Source: Yersinia nurmii
GTDB taxonomy: Bacteria; Pseudomonadota; Gammaproteobacteria; Enterobacterales; Enterobacteriaceae
Assembly (NCBI RefSeq): GCF_001112925.1
Contig: NZ_CPYD01000004.1
Span: forward strand, 279,605 to 343,604
DNA length: 64,000 nt
Reading direction: 5' to 3'
In this document: positions 19,696 to 32,100 of the stretch, piece after piece
Layout: each line of letters starts with the position of its first letter
Position numbering within the stretch: the first letter of the stretch is position 1
Notes under the pieces: generated by a model
Told to the model about the DNA's origin: nothing
The model's database searches: none
Seen by the model: the letters and a program-made list of their open reading frames with translations, nothing else
Made by a program: the position numbers and the translations under genes

Positions 19696-19764
19696 TCTAT
19701 TGCATTATCAATTGTTACATCATCAATATCCCGCAGACAATCAATGTCCGCGAGCCATTGGGTT

Positions 19765-21498
19765 TTACATCCGTTCTACGGTTTCAATACCCAAAGTATC
19801 CAAACCTTGCTTCAGCGTCTTGGCGGTGAGCATCGCCAGTTTCAGTCGGCTTTGACGGCTTTCTTCGCTATCGGCGTTCAGAATCTGACAGTGCTCGTAG
19901 AAGCTGGAGAACAAACCGGCCACATCGTACAGATAGGCACACATCACGTGCGGAGTGCCTTCGCGGGCAACGTTAGTAATGGTCTCTTCAAATTGAAGCA
20001 AACGGGTCGCCAATGCGGCTTCGCGGTCTTCAGTGATGACTAACGGCAGCGTTAGGCTACTCGCGTCTACCACGCCAGCGCGTTTAAACACCGAAACTAC
20101 GCGGGTATAAGCATATTGCATGTAAGGCGCGGTATTGCCGTCCAATGCCAGCATATTATCCCAGTCGAAGACGTAATCGGTAGTCCGGCTTTTTGACAGA
20201 TCGGCGTATTTCACTGCGCCAATACCGACCGCATTCACCACTTCGGCCAGTTCATCCGCAGGCATATCCGGATTTTTCTCCGCGATCAGCTTACCTGCGC
20301 GTTCGATCGCTTCGTCCAACAGCTCGGACAGCTTAACGGTACCGCCAGAGCGGGTTTTGAACGGTTTGCCGTCTTTGCCCAGCATCATGCCGAACATGTG
20401 GTGTTCTAACGGCACGGATTCTGGAACATAACCGGCTTTACGCACGATGGTCCAAGCTTGCATTAAATGCTGATGCTGACGGGAATCGATGTAATACAGC
20501 ACGCGATCGGCACCCAGCGTTTCGTAACGATATTTGGCGCAGGCGATGTCAGTGGTGGTGTAAAGGTAGCCGCCATCCTTTTTCTGGATAATGACGCCCA
20601 TAGGCTCGCCATCTTTATTTTTGTATTCATCGAGGAATACAACGGTAGCACCCTCGCTTTCAACCGCCAGGCCTTTTGCTTTTAGATCGGCCACAATGCC
20701 CGGCAGCATTGAGTTGTACAGACTTTCACCCATGACGTCGTCTTTAGTCAGAGTGACATTCAGACGATCGTAGGAAATCTGGTTTTGCGTCATGGTGATA
20801 TCCACCAATTTACGCCACATGGCGCGGCAATATTCATCCCCGCCCTGCAGTTTTACGACGTAAGCGCGAGCGCGAGCCGCAAACTCTTCGTCTTCATCGT
20901 AGTTTTTCTTCGCTTCGCGATAGAAAGCTTCCAGATCTGACAGACCCATATCGCTGGCGTTTTCATTCTGCATTTTTTCCAGATAGGCGATCAGCATCCC
21001 GAACTGGGTGCCCCAATCTCCGACGTGGTTAGCGCGAATAACTTTGTGACCCAAAAATTCCAGAGTACGTGCGGCGGCATCACCGATAATGGTGGAACGC
21101 AGGTGACCCACGTGCATTTCTTTCGCTACGTTTGGTGCGGAATAGTCGATAACCACGGTCTGAGGCTTAACCGGAGCAATCCCCAGTTTTGGCGCAGTCA
21201 GGGCAAATTCGACTTTATCGGCAACCCATTGGCGGTCGAGGAAAATGTTGATAAAACCGGGGCCGGCGATCTCGACTTTGCTGGCAATACCCTCAAGATC
21301 CAGCAGCTCAACCACTTTTTCAGCCAGTTGTCGGGGTTGCATACCGAGTTTTTTGGCAACGGCCATCACGCCATTTGCTTGATAATCGCCAAATTGGGCC
21401 TTTGCGGACTGGCGAACTTGCGCTTCGCTGTCGACGGGGGCACCTGCTGCAATCAGCGCCTGGCTGACTTTATCTGAAAGAAGAGCCTGAATATTCAC
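19765..21498 (-). CDS. argS: Arginyl-tRNA synthetase
   Basis: 577 residues, same as E. coli ArgS. Class I synthetase charging tRNA-Arg in the cytosol. Shows the N-terminal Add-1 domain, HVGH as the HIGH motif (in [11 protein letters not shown]), no canonical KMSKS as is usual for ArgRS (KPFKTRSGG region), and the anticodon-binding C-terminus ending GIETVERM. Starts with GTG at 21498, as in E. coli, after TAAGGTAAC. Transcribed alone, towards the two-partner secretion locus. Confidence 0.97.
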   Translation of the reverse strand: MNIQALLSDKVSQALIAAGAPVDSEAQVRQSAKAQFGDYQANGVMAVAKKLGMQPRQLAEKVVELLDLEGIASKVEIAGPGFINIFLDRQWVADKVEFALTAPKLGIAPVKPQTVVIDYSAPNVAKEMHVGHLRSTIIGDAAARTLEFLGHKVIRANHVGDWGTQFGMLIAYLEKMQNENASDMGLSDLEAFYREAKKNYDEDEEFAARARAYVVKLQGGDEYCRAMWRKLVDITMTQNQISYDRLNVTLTKDDVMGESLYNSMLPGIVADLKAKGLAVESEGATVVFLDEYKNKDGEPMGVIIQKKDGGYLYTTTDIACAKYRYETLGADRVLYYIDSRQHQHLMQAWTIVRKAGYVPESVPLEHHMFGMMLGKDGKPFKTRSGGTVKLSELLDEAIERAGKLIAEKNPDMPADELAEVVNAVGIGAVKYADLSKSRTTDYVFDWDNMLALDGNTAPYMQYAYTRVVSVFKRAGVVDASSLTLPLVITEDREAALATRLLQFEETITNVAREGTPHVMCAYLYDVAGLFSSFYEHCQILNADSEESRQSRLKLAMLTAKTLKQGLDTLGIETVERM

Positions 21499-21826
21499 CG
21501 GGTTACCTTAATTACGGACATGAGACGCAAAAATGCGCCCTGTTAATATCAACGGGTCTGGCGTCACGCGTGCGGTTTCTCTACGCGGGAGGGCCAACCA
21601 CAAAACTGCTGGGTTTATATCATATTTGCCCGCCGACGTCAGCAGGGGGAAAGCCTTCCGCTCGTCGTATCTCAGCGCTATTTTCCTAATGAACAAAAAC
21701 AGTGCTTTTATCGGTTATTTCAGCATCAATGGCGGAGATTCATCGACAAAATTCTGTTGTTCGTCGGTGAAAACGGTAAATTATGGCGGGTTCGCTTTCA
21801 CCCCCGATGAACGGAGAGAAAACCTT
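21499..21826. other. Divergent argS-yecM intergenic region
   Basis: 328 bases that should hold the divergent promoters of argS and yecM. An open frame runs through it in phase with yecM from 21533, but has no ribosome site and no homology I recognise. I see no strong operator or RNA element. Confidence 0.5.
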
Positions 21827-22393
21827 ATGCAAGCCTTGGCACACATTACCGAATTGCAGGATTTGGTGCAGGATTTACCCCGTTTTGAACAACAGCTGAC
21901 GGATTTTGCCCAACGGCTTAATTTGGATCTTAGCCAGTTCACCGCCGACCACATTTCTCTACGCTGCTACCAAGCCGCGACAGCCGATCGCTGGCGCAGC
22001 GGTTTGCTCCAGTGCGGCAGCCTGATGTCAGAAAATCTTATCAATGGTCGTCCGATTTGCCTGTTTGATTTAGCGCTACCGTTGCCCGTTGGGCCGTGGG
22101 AAATTGATTGCGTAGAATTGCCTTATCCGGGAAGCAAGCGTTATCCCCATGAAGGCTGGGAGCATATCGAACTGGTATTGTCTGGCGACCCGAAAACCCT
22201 GTATCAGCGCGCTTTGAGCTTGTTACCGGCAGAGCCTGACCTACCGGAAGGCGTGACCTTTAAATTCAGTTCGCCGAAAGGGGAGGCCGAACGTTTGGCT
22301 AATCCCACGCTGGCGGTAAGTAATGGGGCGATTACCATTAAATTTCATCCGTATACATTAAGGCAAATTATTGACAGTGAGCACAATAGTTAA
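21827..22393 (+). CDS. yecM: YecM family protein (VOC-superfamily fold)
   Basis: 188 residues, matching E. coli YecM in length. The fold is that of vicinal-oxygen-chelate proteins, with metal-ligand-like residues in ADHISLRCY, GWEHIELVL and the late KFSSPKGE. No enzyme activity is established. ATG 21827 has GGAG about 10 bases upstream and starts at the conserved MQALAHI. It faces away from argS and precedes cutC by 232 bases. Confidence 0.92.
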   Translation: MQALAHITELQDLVQDLPRFEQQLTDFAQRLNLDLSQFTADHISLRCYQAATADRWRSGLLQCGSLMSENLINGRPICLFDLALPLPVGPWEIDCVELPYPGSKRYPHEGWEHIELVLSGDPKTLYQRALSLLPAEPDLPEGVTFKFSSPKGEAERLANPTLAVSNGAITIKFHPYTLRQIIDSEHNS

Positions 22394-22625
22394 CGTGTTT
22401 AGGTTATTTATCTCGCTCAGGATTATCACTTATGGTTATCACTGTGACTGACCTCTAGTCATTATTTTGAATTGAATGCCATAGTAAGGCTTTCGGCAGT
22501 CTTGATTAAATGACCTTTGGGCTTGAGTGATAAGTTCTGCATTCAATCTATCAGACGATCGAATGATTGATTTACGGGTGGTGAAATGAGCTGTAGCAGA
22601 TGTGTTTGTCAAAAGGGGAGAGATA

Positions 22626-23384
22626 ATGACTAAGTTAGAAATTTGTTGCTATAGCGTCGATTGCGCGCAGACCGCTGAGCGCGCTGGAGCCGATAGAATT
22701 GAGTTGTGCTCAGGCCAGTCTGAAGGCGGCCTGACGCCAAGTTTGGGCGCGCTGATGCAGGCTCGCGCCACGGTAACCATTCCGGTACACCCGATAGTCC
22801 GGCCGCGCGGTGGCGATTTTTGCTATAGCGAGAGTGATTTTGCGATCATGAAAAATGACATCGCACAAATTCGGGATATGGGGTTTGCCGGAGTTGTCGT
22901 TGGCGTACTGGATGAAGAAGGGCACATTGATTTGCCGCGAATGCGTAAAATCATGGAAATCAGCGGCCCACTGGCGGTCACTTTCCATCGGGCATTTGAT
23001 ATGTGCCTGAATCCGATGGTGGCGTTGGAACAGTTAACGCAGTTGGGCGTGGCGCGGATTTTGACCTCCGGCCAACAACAAAATGCCGAGCTGGGGTTAA
23101 CCTTACTGCGCGATCTGGTGAACGCGACCCAAGGGCCGATTATTATGGCCGGCGCCGGTGTGCGCTTGTCAAATATGCAGAAATTCTTAGAAATTGGCGT
23201 TACTGAATTACACAGCTCTGCAGGCTGCACTCGACCTTCGACTATGCGTTACCGTAAAGCCGGTGTCACCATGTGTGCAGATAACGATGTGGATGAATTT
23301 GCTCGCTATTGCGTGGATGAAGAAGTGGTGGAGGCGATGAAAAGCCTGTTATGTATTACCGAACAGTTGCCACGTTCTGCCTGA
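22626..23384 (+). CDS. cutC: CutC family protein
   Basis: 252 residues, a cytosolic TIM barrel. Named for copper homeostasis in E. coli, although the copper link has been questioned. The start [16 protein letters not shown], the GADRIELC strand and the [10 protein letters not shown] loop are highly typical, and the end [10 protein letters not shown] carries a conserved Cys. ATG 22626 follows GGGGAGAGATA. A terminator follows directly. Confidence 0.94.
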   Translation: MTKLEICCYSVDCAQTAERAGADRIELCSGQSEGGLTPSLGALMQARATVTIPVHPIVRPRGGDFCYSESDFAIMKNDIAQIRDMGFAGVVVGVLDEEGHIDLPRMRKIMEISGPLAVTFHRAFDMCLNPMVALEQLTQLGVARILTSGQQQNAELGLTLLRDLVNATQGPIIMAGAGVRLSNMQKFLEIGVTELHSSAGCTRPSTMRYRKAGVTMCADNDVDEFARYCVDEEVVEAMKSLLCITEQLPRSA

Positions 23385-23394
23385 TAGCCCTAAA

Positions 23395-23433
23395 TAAAAA
23401 AGGCTCCGACGCGTGTTGTTCGGGGCCTTTTTT
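23395..23433. terminator. Bidirectional terminator between cutC and cmoB
   Basis: AAAAAAGGC-CCGA pairs with TCGG-GCCTTTTTT with a T-run on each strand. It separates the convergent cutC and cmoB genes. Confidence 0.92.
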
Positions 23434-23457
23434 GTGCCAAAAGAGAGCCGTGTGTGA

Positions 23458-25277
<1,820 letters not shown>

Positions 25278-25288
25278 CTAACAGACAC

Positions 25289-25312
25289 AACCGGTTTTTG
25301 CTAAAACCGGTT
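25289..25312. other. Perfect hairpin upstream of cmoA
   Basis: AACCGGTTTT-TGCT-AAAACCGGTT, 10-bp stem and 4-base loop, 51 bases before the cmoA start. No T-run beyond it. The AACCGGTT core also occurs twice upstream of yceB. Possibly an operator or leader stem. Confidence 0.6.
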
Positions 25313-25508
25313 AAACCTTAGTGACAGGAAAATTTGTCCTTGATAATTTAAGGGGATTGTTCGATGACTCCTTGTTATTTCTGGCTATAGCGGTCTGAGA
25401 TGCTGCTCTTTCTCTTCGATTATCGTTGAATACGTAACCGGTGGATTTAACAGCAACCAGTGATATCCGGTGTTATTATCCGTTGCGAGAATAATTCAGG
25501 GATGGATG

Positions 25509-26099
25509 ATGAGAAAGATTATCTTTTTAATCGGCTTAGTGACGGTGGTTTTGAGCGGCTATGTACTGCGCTATATGCCGCTTTACCTAGTATTCATGCT
25601 TTTTATTTGCCTGATAATTTATGGCGCAGGCATCTACTTTAACCCCAGATTAACGACCTCGAACTGGCGTCTTGGGCAGAAATGCCAGATCAATGGTGCG
25701 ACGGCAGTCTCTTTGAGCGTTTTATTTTTAATCTTAGTGACGTGCAGTTCAACTCTAGGTTGGGCTTATTATATGTCGACCAAGCCTTGGTATCGGGAAG
25801 ATAGCAACGGCTACCAGACGCATACGCTGACCGCCACTAGCCGGAAAATTGCCCAAGTACATAAAGCGGTATTGAAGAAAGTAAAACACCCAGAACGAGC
25901 GGAATTTATCGGAGATTATATCAGTCCCTCCGAGGGGTTAGGGGTGATTTGCGGCTACCTGAACTATCAGGACCCCGCAGGTGAAGACGATGATTACTAT
26001 CGCTATGTTTCTAATGGCACGCCATCCGGTACCTATTTACAGCTGCAAACAGAAAGTTTTTCCGCGGTATGGACCCAATTCTGTTTGGATAAAAACTGA
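25509..26099 (+). CDS. Hypothetical membrane protein with periplasmic C-terminal domain
   Basis: 196 residues, not recognised. Three hydrophobic stretches (MRKIIFLIGLVTVVLSG, then YLVFMLFICLIIYG, then AVSLSVLFLILVTCS and on) are followed by about 110 soluble residues starting STKPWYREDSNG. The soluble part includes VKHPERAEFIGDY and GVICGYLNYQDPAG, a pattern like small domains that follow chaperone-like membrane anchors, without a confident family. ATG 25509 is chosen because AGGG lies 7 bases upstream; ATG 25506 and 25470 are alternatives. It is a single gene between cmoA and yecN, absent from the E. coli order. Confidence 0.65.
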   Translation: MRKIIFLIGLVTVVLSGYVLRYMPLYLVFMLFICLIIYGAGIYFNPRLTTSNWRLGQKCQINGATAVSLSVLFLILVTCSSTLGWAYYMSTKPWYREDSNGYQTHTLTATSRKIAQVHKAVLKKVKHPERAEFIGDYISPSEGLGVICGYLNYQDPAGEDDDYYRYVSNGTPSGTYLQLQTESFSAVWTQFCLDKN

Positions 26100-26284
26100 A
26101 AATAGAATCGTGGTTAACCGCATTAAAGTATCTCTGAACAGCGGGAAGGAAAGGCGCGGGGTAAAACGGGAGGGGCAACGCTGGATAAACTGAGGTGAGA
26201 GAAGCGGAAACATGAAGGCGGTGATGAGCCGCCCGAACTAACTGTGGTTCCGATAAAAGAACGCGTAAACAGTGAAACCGGGGA

Positions 26285-26680
26285 TTAAGTTAAGCTAAAA
26301 ATCTGTTCCCACGGTAAATAGTAGATATTAGCAATTATCATTAGTATCAATGAAACATATGTTGCACTCATCCCTGAACGTCGCCAGCGAATTTCCCTGT
26401 GACGTAACCCGTAATAGTGTAATAAACGACCGACAATCAGCATTAATCCACACAGATGAATCATCCAGGTCTCTGCGCCGTTCATTTCCATCATAACCAG
26501 CAATACCACGGCGATCGGAATATATTCTACGGCGTTGCCGTGTACCCGAATGGCCGTTTGCAACTCATAAAACCCACCGTCGCCATAGGCGACCCGGTAC
26601 TGGTTTCTTAATCTCACCACATCAAATGAAAGCTTAATTAGTAATAGTGCGCCCAACACAACATAAAGCGAGCTAACCAT
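26285..26680 (-). CDS. yecN: MAPEG-family membrane protein YecN
   Basis: 131 residues, four membrane helices. MAPEG family (microsomal glutathione transferase-like); the signature RVHGNAVEYIPIA and the RLLHYYGL helix agree with E. coli YecN. Activity in bacteria is unproven. ATG 26680 is chosen because GGAG lies 7 bases upstream, although an in-frame ATG exists at 26692. Confidence 0.92.
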   Translation of the reverse strand: MVSSLYVVLGALLLIKLSFDVVRLRNQYRVAYGDGGFYELQTAIRVHGNAVEYIPIAVVLLVMMEMNGAETWMIHLCGLMLIVGRLLHYYGLRHREIRWRRSGMSATYVSLILMIIANIYYLPWEQIFSLT

Positions 26681-26961
26681 TTTTAACTCCATAGCCCAAC
26701 CATAACTGGCTGAATAATGATAACCGTCAACGTCGTCACTGTCGCTAGAAAAATCGAAAGTCTACTCTCTATGATCGTTGTTGTTTATAGAGCAGAAATA
26801 AATACCCGCCACCATTCAGCCTTACATTTTGTCGAAATGCGCGTTAGTTCTCAATTTTAACCGGTTCCTGGCATTTTTACTCTTTTCAATGTGCGACGTC
26901 TCGCACCTCATTTTCATGCAAATCATTACAAATTGCCTTGATTGGACAATGGAATTTTCTG

Positions 26962-27777
26962 CTAAAACAATGTGTTTTGCTCTGGCCAATCCGGTGAGGG
27001 AGGTAAGGAAGGTATTAACGTTGATAGCCGTTGCCAGATCTTTTGCGCTTGCTGCGGTGAATCCCCGTTATCCGGCGTATGAATAAACAAGTAAGTCTGA
27101 TGCTGCTGTTCCCATACCGGCAGTTTTTGCAGCCAGGGGGCGAAAAGATTCAGATTTTCATCCAGCCGATCGCCGCCGATAAACCGCACCAGAGGCTGAT
27201 GACCGGTAACCACCGCATGCACCGGCAGTTTGGGCTTTTTATTTTGCGCGTCCCGCACCGCGGCGGTAGTGGGCGCGGCACTGTGGATTGGCCGGCTATC
27301 GAGAATCACCCGGTTAACTTGTCGTTGGTGCAAACCTTGATTGAGCGCCCGCTCTGCCTCGCCTTTGGCAAAAAAAGCCGGATGCCGAACTTCCACACCA
27401 TAGTTAAAGTCACGGGGTAATCGGTCGAGAAAGTGAAACAGCCGCGGCAATTCATTCGGCCCAAAGGCGGCGGGCAATTGCAGCCACAGTTGGCCGATAC
27501 GCTGATTGAGCGGTTCCAACGTCTGGTAAAAGGTTAATAATTCCTGCTCGCACTGCCTGAGTGCCGCCTGATGGCTGATTGTGGCGGGGAATTTGAAGCA
27601 GAAACGAAAACTTTCCGGCGTCATATCCCGCCAGCGCAGCACAATTTCCGGTTTTGGCAGAGCATAAAAAGTGGTGTTGCCTTCCACGCAGTTGAAATAG
27701 CGGCTGTAATCCGCCAAATCCCGCAAACCTAACCGGCTCCATGCCGAATGTTGCCATTGAGGTAATCCAATATACAT
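26962..27777 (-). CDS. yecE: DUF72 family protein YecE
   Basis: 271 residues, TIM-barrel DUF72 protein of unknown function. Typical segments are MYIGLPQWQH at the start, FNCVEGNTTFYALP, RFCFKFPATISH and FIHTPDNGDSPQQA near the end. It is 79 bases downstream of yecD on the same strand, the yecD-yecE neighbourhood of E. coli, so the two are probably one unit. Confidence 0.93.
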   Translation of the reverse strand: MYIGLPQWQHSAWSRLGLRDLADYSRYFNCVEGNTTFYALPKPEIVLRWRDMTPESFRFCFKFPATISHQAALRQCEQELLTFYQTLEPLNQRIGQLWLQLPAAFGPNELPRLFHFLDRLPRDFNYGVEVRHPAFFAKGEAERALNQGLHQRQVNRVILDSRPIHSAAPTTAAVRDAQNKKPKLPVHAVVTGHQPLVRFIGGDRLDENLNLFAPWLQKLPVWEQQHQTYLFIHTPDNGDSPQQAQKIWQRLSTLIPSLPPSPDWPEQNTLF

Positions 27778-27856
27778 AAGTCAGCCGCTGCGAAAGAAAG
27801 GATCAACGCGGCTCAGTTCACAAACGAAGCCGCTAAAACATACCCTTACCTTAGCG

Positions 27857-28429
27857 TCAGGCGGTTAGCGCGGCAATAATTTCATTGCTGCTACGAACGC
27901 GAGAAATACGCGGGAAAATGTGGCGGAAGCTGGCTTGATGCTGCTCGGTGTCCGATGCGCTACAGGCGTCTTCGGCAATTATCAGCTCGTAGCCGTGTTC
28001 CCAAGCGGAGCGGGCAGTGGATTCAACGCCGAGATTCGTAGCAATCCCACCCAGCACGATGGTTTTTATTCCGCGGCGGCGCAGTTGCAGATCCAGTTCC
28101 GTGCCGTAAAAAGCCCCCCATTGGCGTTTGGTCACCAGAATATCGCTATCGCGAACCATTAACTGCGGCGGAAATTCCCCCCAGTTCGCGGGTAAACTTC
28201 CCGCCGGGTTTGGGCGATCGACCGGCGGATGCAATACTTCGGCAAAATCTCCTGACCAGCCAACGCGGACCAAAAACACCGGAGCGCCCAATTGACGGAA
28301 CTGTTCGGCTAGGTGTGCACCATTATTGACAACCTGTTCAGCACTGTAAGGGCCACCGGCGTAAGGCAAAATTCCCTGTTGCAGGTCGATCAGCACCAGT
28401 GCGCTGGTTTTTGCTTCAATTTTCATCAT
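27857..28429 (-). CDS. yecD: Isochorismatase-family hydrolase YecD
   Basis: 190 residues, cytosolic cysteine-hydrolase-fold protein. Contains the Asp of [10 protein letters not shown] and the Lys of VTKRQWGAF, but the position of the nucleophilic Cys reads [11 protein letters not shown], with glycine, as in E. coli YecD and EntB-type isochorismatases. It therefore probably does not use covalent cysteine catalysis. ATG 28429 has GAGG 6 bases upstream; the frame opens further upstream without support. Confidence 0.92.
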   Translation of the reverse strand: MMKIEAKTSALVLIDLQQGILPYAGGPYSAEQVVNNGAHLAEQFRQLGAPVFLVRVGWSGDFAEVLHPPVDRPNPAGSLPANWGEFPPQLMVRDSDILVTKRQWGAFYGTELDLQLRRRGIKTIVLGGIATNLGVESTARSAWEHGYELIIAEDACSASDTEQHQASFRHIFPRISRVRSSNEIIAALTA

Positions 28430-28665
28430 CTTTGGCCTCGAACATGAATGGGCTAAATGGGGTTTGTAGCCTCTGGTGCCTCCGAGTTTATGCCAACAAA
28501 TGTTGCCGAACAGTCTTATCACGGGGATAATTTTGTTAAATGATGTGTTAAATCACCGTCGAGAGTGACTTTGTCGTACCTGACCTGTGCGTTCGCTCTT
28601 ATCTATGCCATGAATTTCCTTTATAATGACCCCCTTTTTTCAACACTCTTTAATCCAAAATACCT

Positions 28666-28875
28666 ATGCCAATCTATGAATATGCGTGTAGCGCGTGCCA
28701 ACATCGATTAGAGAAACTACAAAAATTTTCTGATGCGCCACTGACAGACTGTCCGGCGTGTGGGAAACCTGCGTTATCGAAACAGATATCTGCGGCCGGT
28801 TTTCAGCTGAAAGGCACCGGCTGGTACGCCACTGATTTCAAACCGGGTGCCAAAAAACAGGGTTCACCAGAGTAA
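28666..28875 (+). CDS. FmdB-type zinc-ribbon protein
   Basis: 69 residues. Starts MPIYEYAC with paired cysteines CSAC and CPAC that make a single zinc ribbon, as in FmdB/CxxC-CxxC regulatory proteins. The tail ends in a GTGWYATDFK stretch that recurs in this family. Role unknown. It lies 79 bases upstream of aspS on the same strand and may be co-transcribed with it. Confidence 0.88.
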   Translation: MPIYEYACSACQHRLEKLQKFSDAPLTDCPACGKPALSKQISAAGFQLKGTGWYATDFKPGAKKQGSPE

Positions 28876-28954
28876 GGGTTCACCAGAATAATAGCCGCGC
28901 GAACAGTGCAGAACACTCGACGGGCGCGGCATCGGCTGAGTAAAAGGACATTGT

Positions 28955-30751
28955 ATGCGTACTGAGTATTGCGGGCAGTTGAATCTGTCCCACGTGGGAC
29001 AAAGCGTCACACTTTGTGGTTGGGTAAATCGTCGCCGTGACCTGGGTGGCCTGATTTTTATTGATATGCGCGATCGTGATGGCATCGTTCAGGTGTTCTT
29101 CGATCCTGACCATAAAGCGGCCTTTGAGCAGGCTTCTGAGCTGCGCAATGAGTTCTGCATTCAGATTACCGGTACTGTGCGTGCGCGTCCGGAAAGTCAG
29201 ATCAATAAAGATATGTCTACCGGTGAAGTGGAAATCTTTGCTAATTCACTGAATATTATCAACCGTTCTGAGCCATTGCCGCTGGATTCCAACCAGATCA
29301 ACAGCGAAGAACAGCGTTTGAAATATCGCTATCTGGATCTGCGTCGTCCGGAAATGGCCGACCGCTTGAAAACCCGCGCTAAAATCACCAGCTTTGTGCG
29401 CCGCTTTATGGACGATCACGGTTTCCTCGATATCGAAACCCCGATGCTGACCAAGGCGACGCCGGAAGGTGCGCGTGATTATCTGGTACCCAGCCGAGTT
29501 CATAAAGGCAAATTCTACGCGTTGCCTCAGTCTCCTCAGCTGTTCAAACAGTTGCTGATGATGTCCGGCTTCGACCGTTACTATCAGATCGTAAAATGTT
29601 TCCGTGATGAAGATTTGCGCGCCGATCGCCAGCCAGAATTTACCCAGATCGATGTGGAAACTTCCTTTATGAACGCCGATCAAGTGCGTGAAATCATGGA
29701 AAAAATGATTCGTCAGCTGTGGCAAACCACCAAAGGCGTTGATCTGGGTGATTTCCCGATCATGACTTTTGCGGAAGCTATGCGTCGTTTCGGTTCCGAT
29801 AAACCGGATCTGCGTAACCCGTTGGAGCTGGTTGATGTTGCTGATTTAGTGAAAGACGTTGAATTTAAAGTGTTCTCCGGCCCGGCGAACGACGCGAAAG
29901 GTCGCGTTGCTGCTATTCGCGTTCCAGGTGGCGCGCAACTGACTCGTAAGCAGATCGACGAATACGGTCAGTTTGTCGGTATCTACGGTGCAAAAGGTCT
30001 GGCGTGGTTGAAAGTCAATGACCGTGCCGCCGGTATGGAAGGGGTGCAAAGCCCGATTGCCAAATTCCTTAGTCCGGAAGTGTTGGAGGCCATTCTGGCT
30101 CGCACTCAGGCTGAAAGCGGCGATATTCTGTTCTTCGGCGCAGACAGCTTCAAAATCGTTACCGATGCTATGGGGGCGCTGCGTCTGAAGCTGGGCCGCG
30201 ATCTGGAACTGACTAAGCTGGATAGCTGGGAGCCGCTGTGGGTGGTTGATTTCCCAATGTTCGAAGACGACAGTGAAGGTGGCCTGACGGCGATGCACCA
30301 CCCGTTCACCGCGCCGAAGGACATGAGCCCGGAAGAGCTGGCAGCGAACCCGACTTCTGCTATCGCTAACGCCTACGATATGGTGATTAACGGTTATGAA
30401 GTCGGCGGCGGTTCAGTGCGTATTCACCGCACCGAAATGCAGCAGCAGGTCTTTGGCATTCTGGGCATCAATGAACACGAACAGCGTGAGAAGTTCGGCT
30501 TCTTGCTGGATGCGCTGAAATTCGGTACTCCACCGCACGCCGGTCTGGCCTTTGGTCTGGATCGTCTGGTGATGTTGCTGACCGGTACGGATAACATTCG
30601 CGACGTGATTGCTTTCCCTAAAACGACCGCCGCGGCCTGTCTGATGACCGACGCGCCGAGTTTTGCCAATCCGGCCTCTTTGCAAGAGCTGTCGATCAGC
30701 GTCGTAGCGAAGAAAACCGCAACCGATACTCCGGCAGAAGAGAAAGAGTAA
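28955..30751 (+). CDS. aspS: Aspartyl-tRNA synthetase
   Basis: 598 residues, class II synthetase of the bacterial AspRS type: N-terminal OB-fold anticodon domain ([19 protein letters not shown], split over residues 24-42), catalytic core with [18 protein letters not shown] (motif 2 region), a GAD insertion, and [13 protein letters not shown] (motif 3). AAGGA precedes ATG 28955. Its stop codon shares a base with the start of nudB, so the two are coupled. Confidence 0.98.
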   Translation: MRTEYCGQLNLSHVGQSVTLCGWVNRRRDLGGLIFIDMRDRDGIVQVFFDPDHKAAFEQASELRNEFCIQITGTVRARPESQINKDMSTGEVEIFANSLNIINRSEPLPLDSNQINSEEQRLKYRYLDLRRPEMADRLKTRAKITSFVRRFMDDHGFLDIETPMLTKATPEGARDYLVPSRVHKGKFYALPQSPQLFKQLLMMSGFDRYYQIVKCFRDEDLRADRQPEFTQIDVETSFMNADQVREIMEKMIRQLWQTTKGVDLGDFPIMTFAEAMRRFGSDKPDLRNPLELVDVADLVKDVEFKVFSGPANDAKGRVAAIRVPGGAQLTRKQIDEYGQFVGIYGAKGLAWLKVNDRAAGMEGVQSPIAKFLSPEVLEAILARTQAESGDILFFGADSFKIVTDAMGALRLKLGRDLELTKLDSWEPLWVVDFPMFEDDSEGGLTAMHHPFTAPKDMSPEELAANPTSAIANAYDMVINGYEVGGGSVRIHRTEMQQQVFGILGINEHEQREKFGFLLDALKFGTPPHAGLAFGLDRLVMLLTGTDNIRDVIAFPKTTAAACLMTDAPSFANPASLQELSISVVAKKTATDTPAEEKE

Positions 30752-31188
30752 TGAAATACAAACGCCCCGAGTCAATTTTGGCGCTGATTTATGCCCAATC
30801 TACGGGTCGGGTGCTGATGTTACAGCGGCGTGATGACCCTGAATTCTGGCAGTCGGTTACCGGCAGCTTGGAGGAAGGGGAATCCCCATTGTATGCCGCG
30901 CAGCGTGAAGTAAAGGAAGAAGTGGGCATTGATATTACAGGTGAAAACCTGACGCTGCTCGACTGTCAGCGCTGCGTGGAGTTTGAACTCTTCGCGCATT
31001 TCCGTCCTCGCTATGCACCGGGTACTACGCATAATAAAGAACACTGGTTCTGTCTGGCGTTACCCGAAGAGCGTGATGTCAAACTTACCGAACATCATGC
31101 GTACCAGTGGCTCAACTCGCCGGAAGCGGCGGCATTGACTAAGTCCTGGAGTAATAAGCTAGCGATTGAAGAGTTTGTTATTTATTAG
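30751..31188 (+). CDS. nudB: Dihydroneopterin triphosphate diphosphatase NudB
   Basis: 145 residues, Nudix hydrolase. The Nudix box reads [20 protein letters not shown] and onward to VG. It removes pyrophosphate from dihydroneopterin triphosphate in folate synthesis. It begins in a TAATG overlap with aspS and is followed 29 bases later by yebC; the aspS-nudB-yebC-ruvC order is that of E. coli. Confidence 0.95.
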   Translation: MKYKRPESILALIYAQSTGRVLMLQRRDDPEFWQSVTGSLEEGESPLYAAQREVKEEVGIDITGENLTLLDCQRCVEFELFAHFRPRYAPGTTHNKEHWFCLALPEERDVKLTEHHAYQWLNSPEAAALTKSWSNKLAIEEFVIY

Positions 31189-31217
31189 GTCTAATTAGGC
31201 TATTTTCGGAGATTCTT

Positions 31218-31961
31218 ATGGCAGGTCATAGTAAGTGGGCCAACACTAAACACCGCAAAGCGGCACAGGATGCCAAACGCGGTAAGATTTTCACCAAAAT
31301 TATCCGTGAGCTGGTTACGGCTGCCAAATTAGGCGGTGGCGATCCGGCTGCTAACCCACGTTTGCGTGCGGCTATCGATAAAGCATTGTCCAATAACATG
31401 ACGCGCGACACCCTGAACCGGGCTATTGCACGCGGCGTGGGCGGTGACGAAGATAACAACATGGAAACCATCATTTATGAAGGTTATGGTCCGGGTGGCA
31501 CTGCGGTAATGGTTGAATGCCTGAGTGATAACCGTAACCGTACCGTATCTGAAGTTCGCCATGCCTTTACCAAAACCGGTGGTAACTTGGGTACCGATGG
31601 TTCCGTTTCTTATCTGTTCACCAAAAAAGGTGTGATTTCTTACGCGCCAGGTCTGGATGAAGATACGGTGATGGACGCGGCGCTGGAAGCCGGTGCCGAT
31701 GATGTGACTGTATATGATGATGGTGCTATTGACGTGTTCACTGCGTGGGAATCTCTGGGTCAGGTAAAAGACGCGCTGGATGCGGCTGGTCTGGTGGCTG
31801 AAGCGGCGGAAGTGTCGCTTATCCCATCAACGAAAGCCGATTTGGATGCAGAGACTGCGCCAAAACTGCTGCGATTGATCGATATGCTGGAAGATTCTGA
31901 CGACGTGCAAGAGGTTTACCATAACGGTGAGATCTCCGACGAAGTCGCTGCTACGCTGTAA
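31218..31961 (+). CDS. yebC: YebC/PmpR (TACO1) family protein
   Basis: 247 residues. Starts [18 protein letters not shown], the family hallmark. Long described as a transcriptional regulator; recent work links the family to relieving ribosome stalling. Three-domain fold with an acidic surface. CGGAGATTCTT precedes ATG 31218. A terminator at 32024 ends the aspS-nudB-yebC unit. Confidence 0.97.
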   Translation: MAGHSKWANTKHRKAAQDAKRGKIFTKIIRELVTAAKLGGGDPAANPRLRAAIDKALSNNMTRDTLNRAIARGVGGDEDNNMETIIYEGYGPGGTAVMVECLSDNRNRTVSEVRHAFTKTGGNLGTDGSVSYLFTKKGVISYAPGLDEDTVMDAALEAGADDVTVYDDGAIDVFTAWESLGQVKDALDAAGLVAEAAEVSLIPSTKADLDAETAPKLLRLIDMLEDSDDVQEVYHNGEISDEVAATL

Positions 31962-32023
31962 TGAGCGACAGTCAGCGTGATTCCGTGTAAGTCGTCGCGG
32001 TAACATAGTAAAGCAGTAAAGTC

Positions 32024-32055
32024 GCCGTGCTCATTATTGGGCACGGCCTATTTTT
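32024..32055 (+). terminator. Rho-independent terminator of yebC
   Basis: GCCGTGC-TCATTATTGG-GCACGGC followed by CTATTTTT. It lies between yebC and ruvC. Confidence 0.85.
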
Positions 32056-32100
32056 AGGTGGGTGTGGTTCCCAACGATAACGGATAAGGTGAAAACTGGT

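Noticed and set aside
21025..21477. Plus-strand frame of 150 codons inside argS
   Set aside because: Antisense to the highly conserved argS catalytic domain; no homology of its own.
22394..22601. Direct TTATCACT repeats between yecM and cutC considered as DnaA-type sites
   Set aside because: They do not match the DnaA box (TTATCCACA) and there are only two copies; no other sign of an origin.
27079..27420. Plus-strand frame of 113 codons inside yecE
   Set aside because: Antisense shadow of yecE, which has clear family sequence on the other strand.
29246..29725. Minus-strand frame of 159 codons inside aspS
   Set aside because: Shadow of the conserved aspS coding strand; no independent support.
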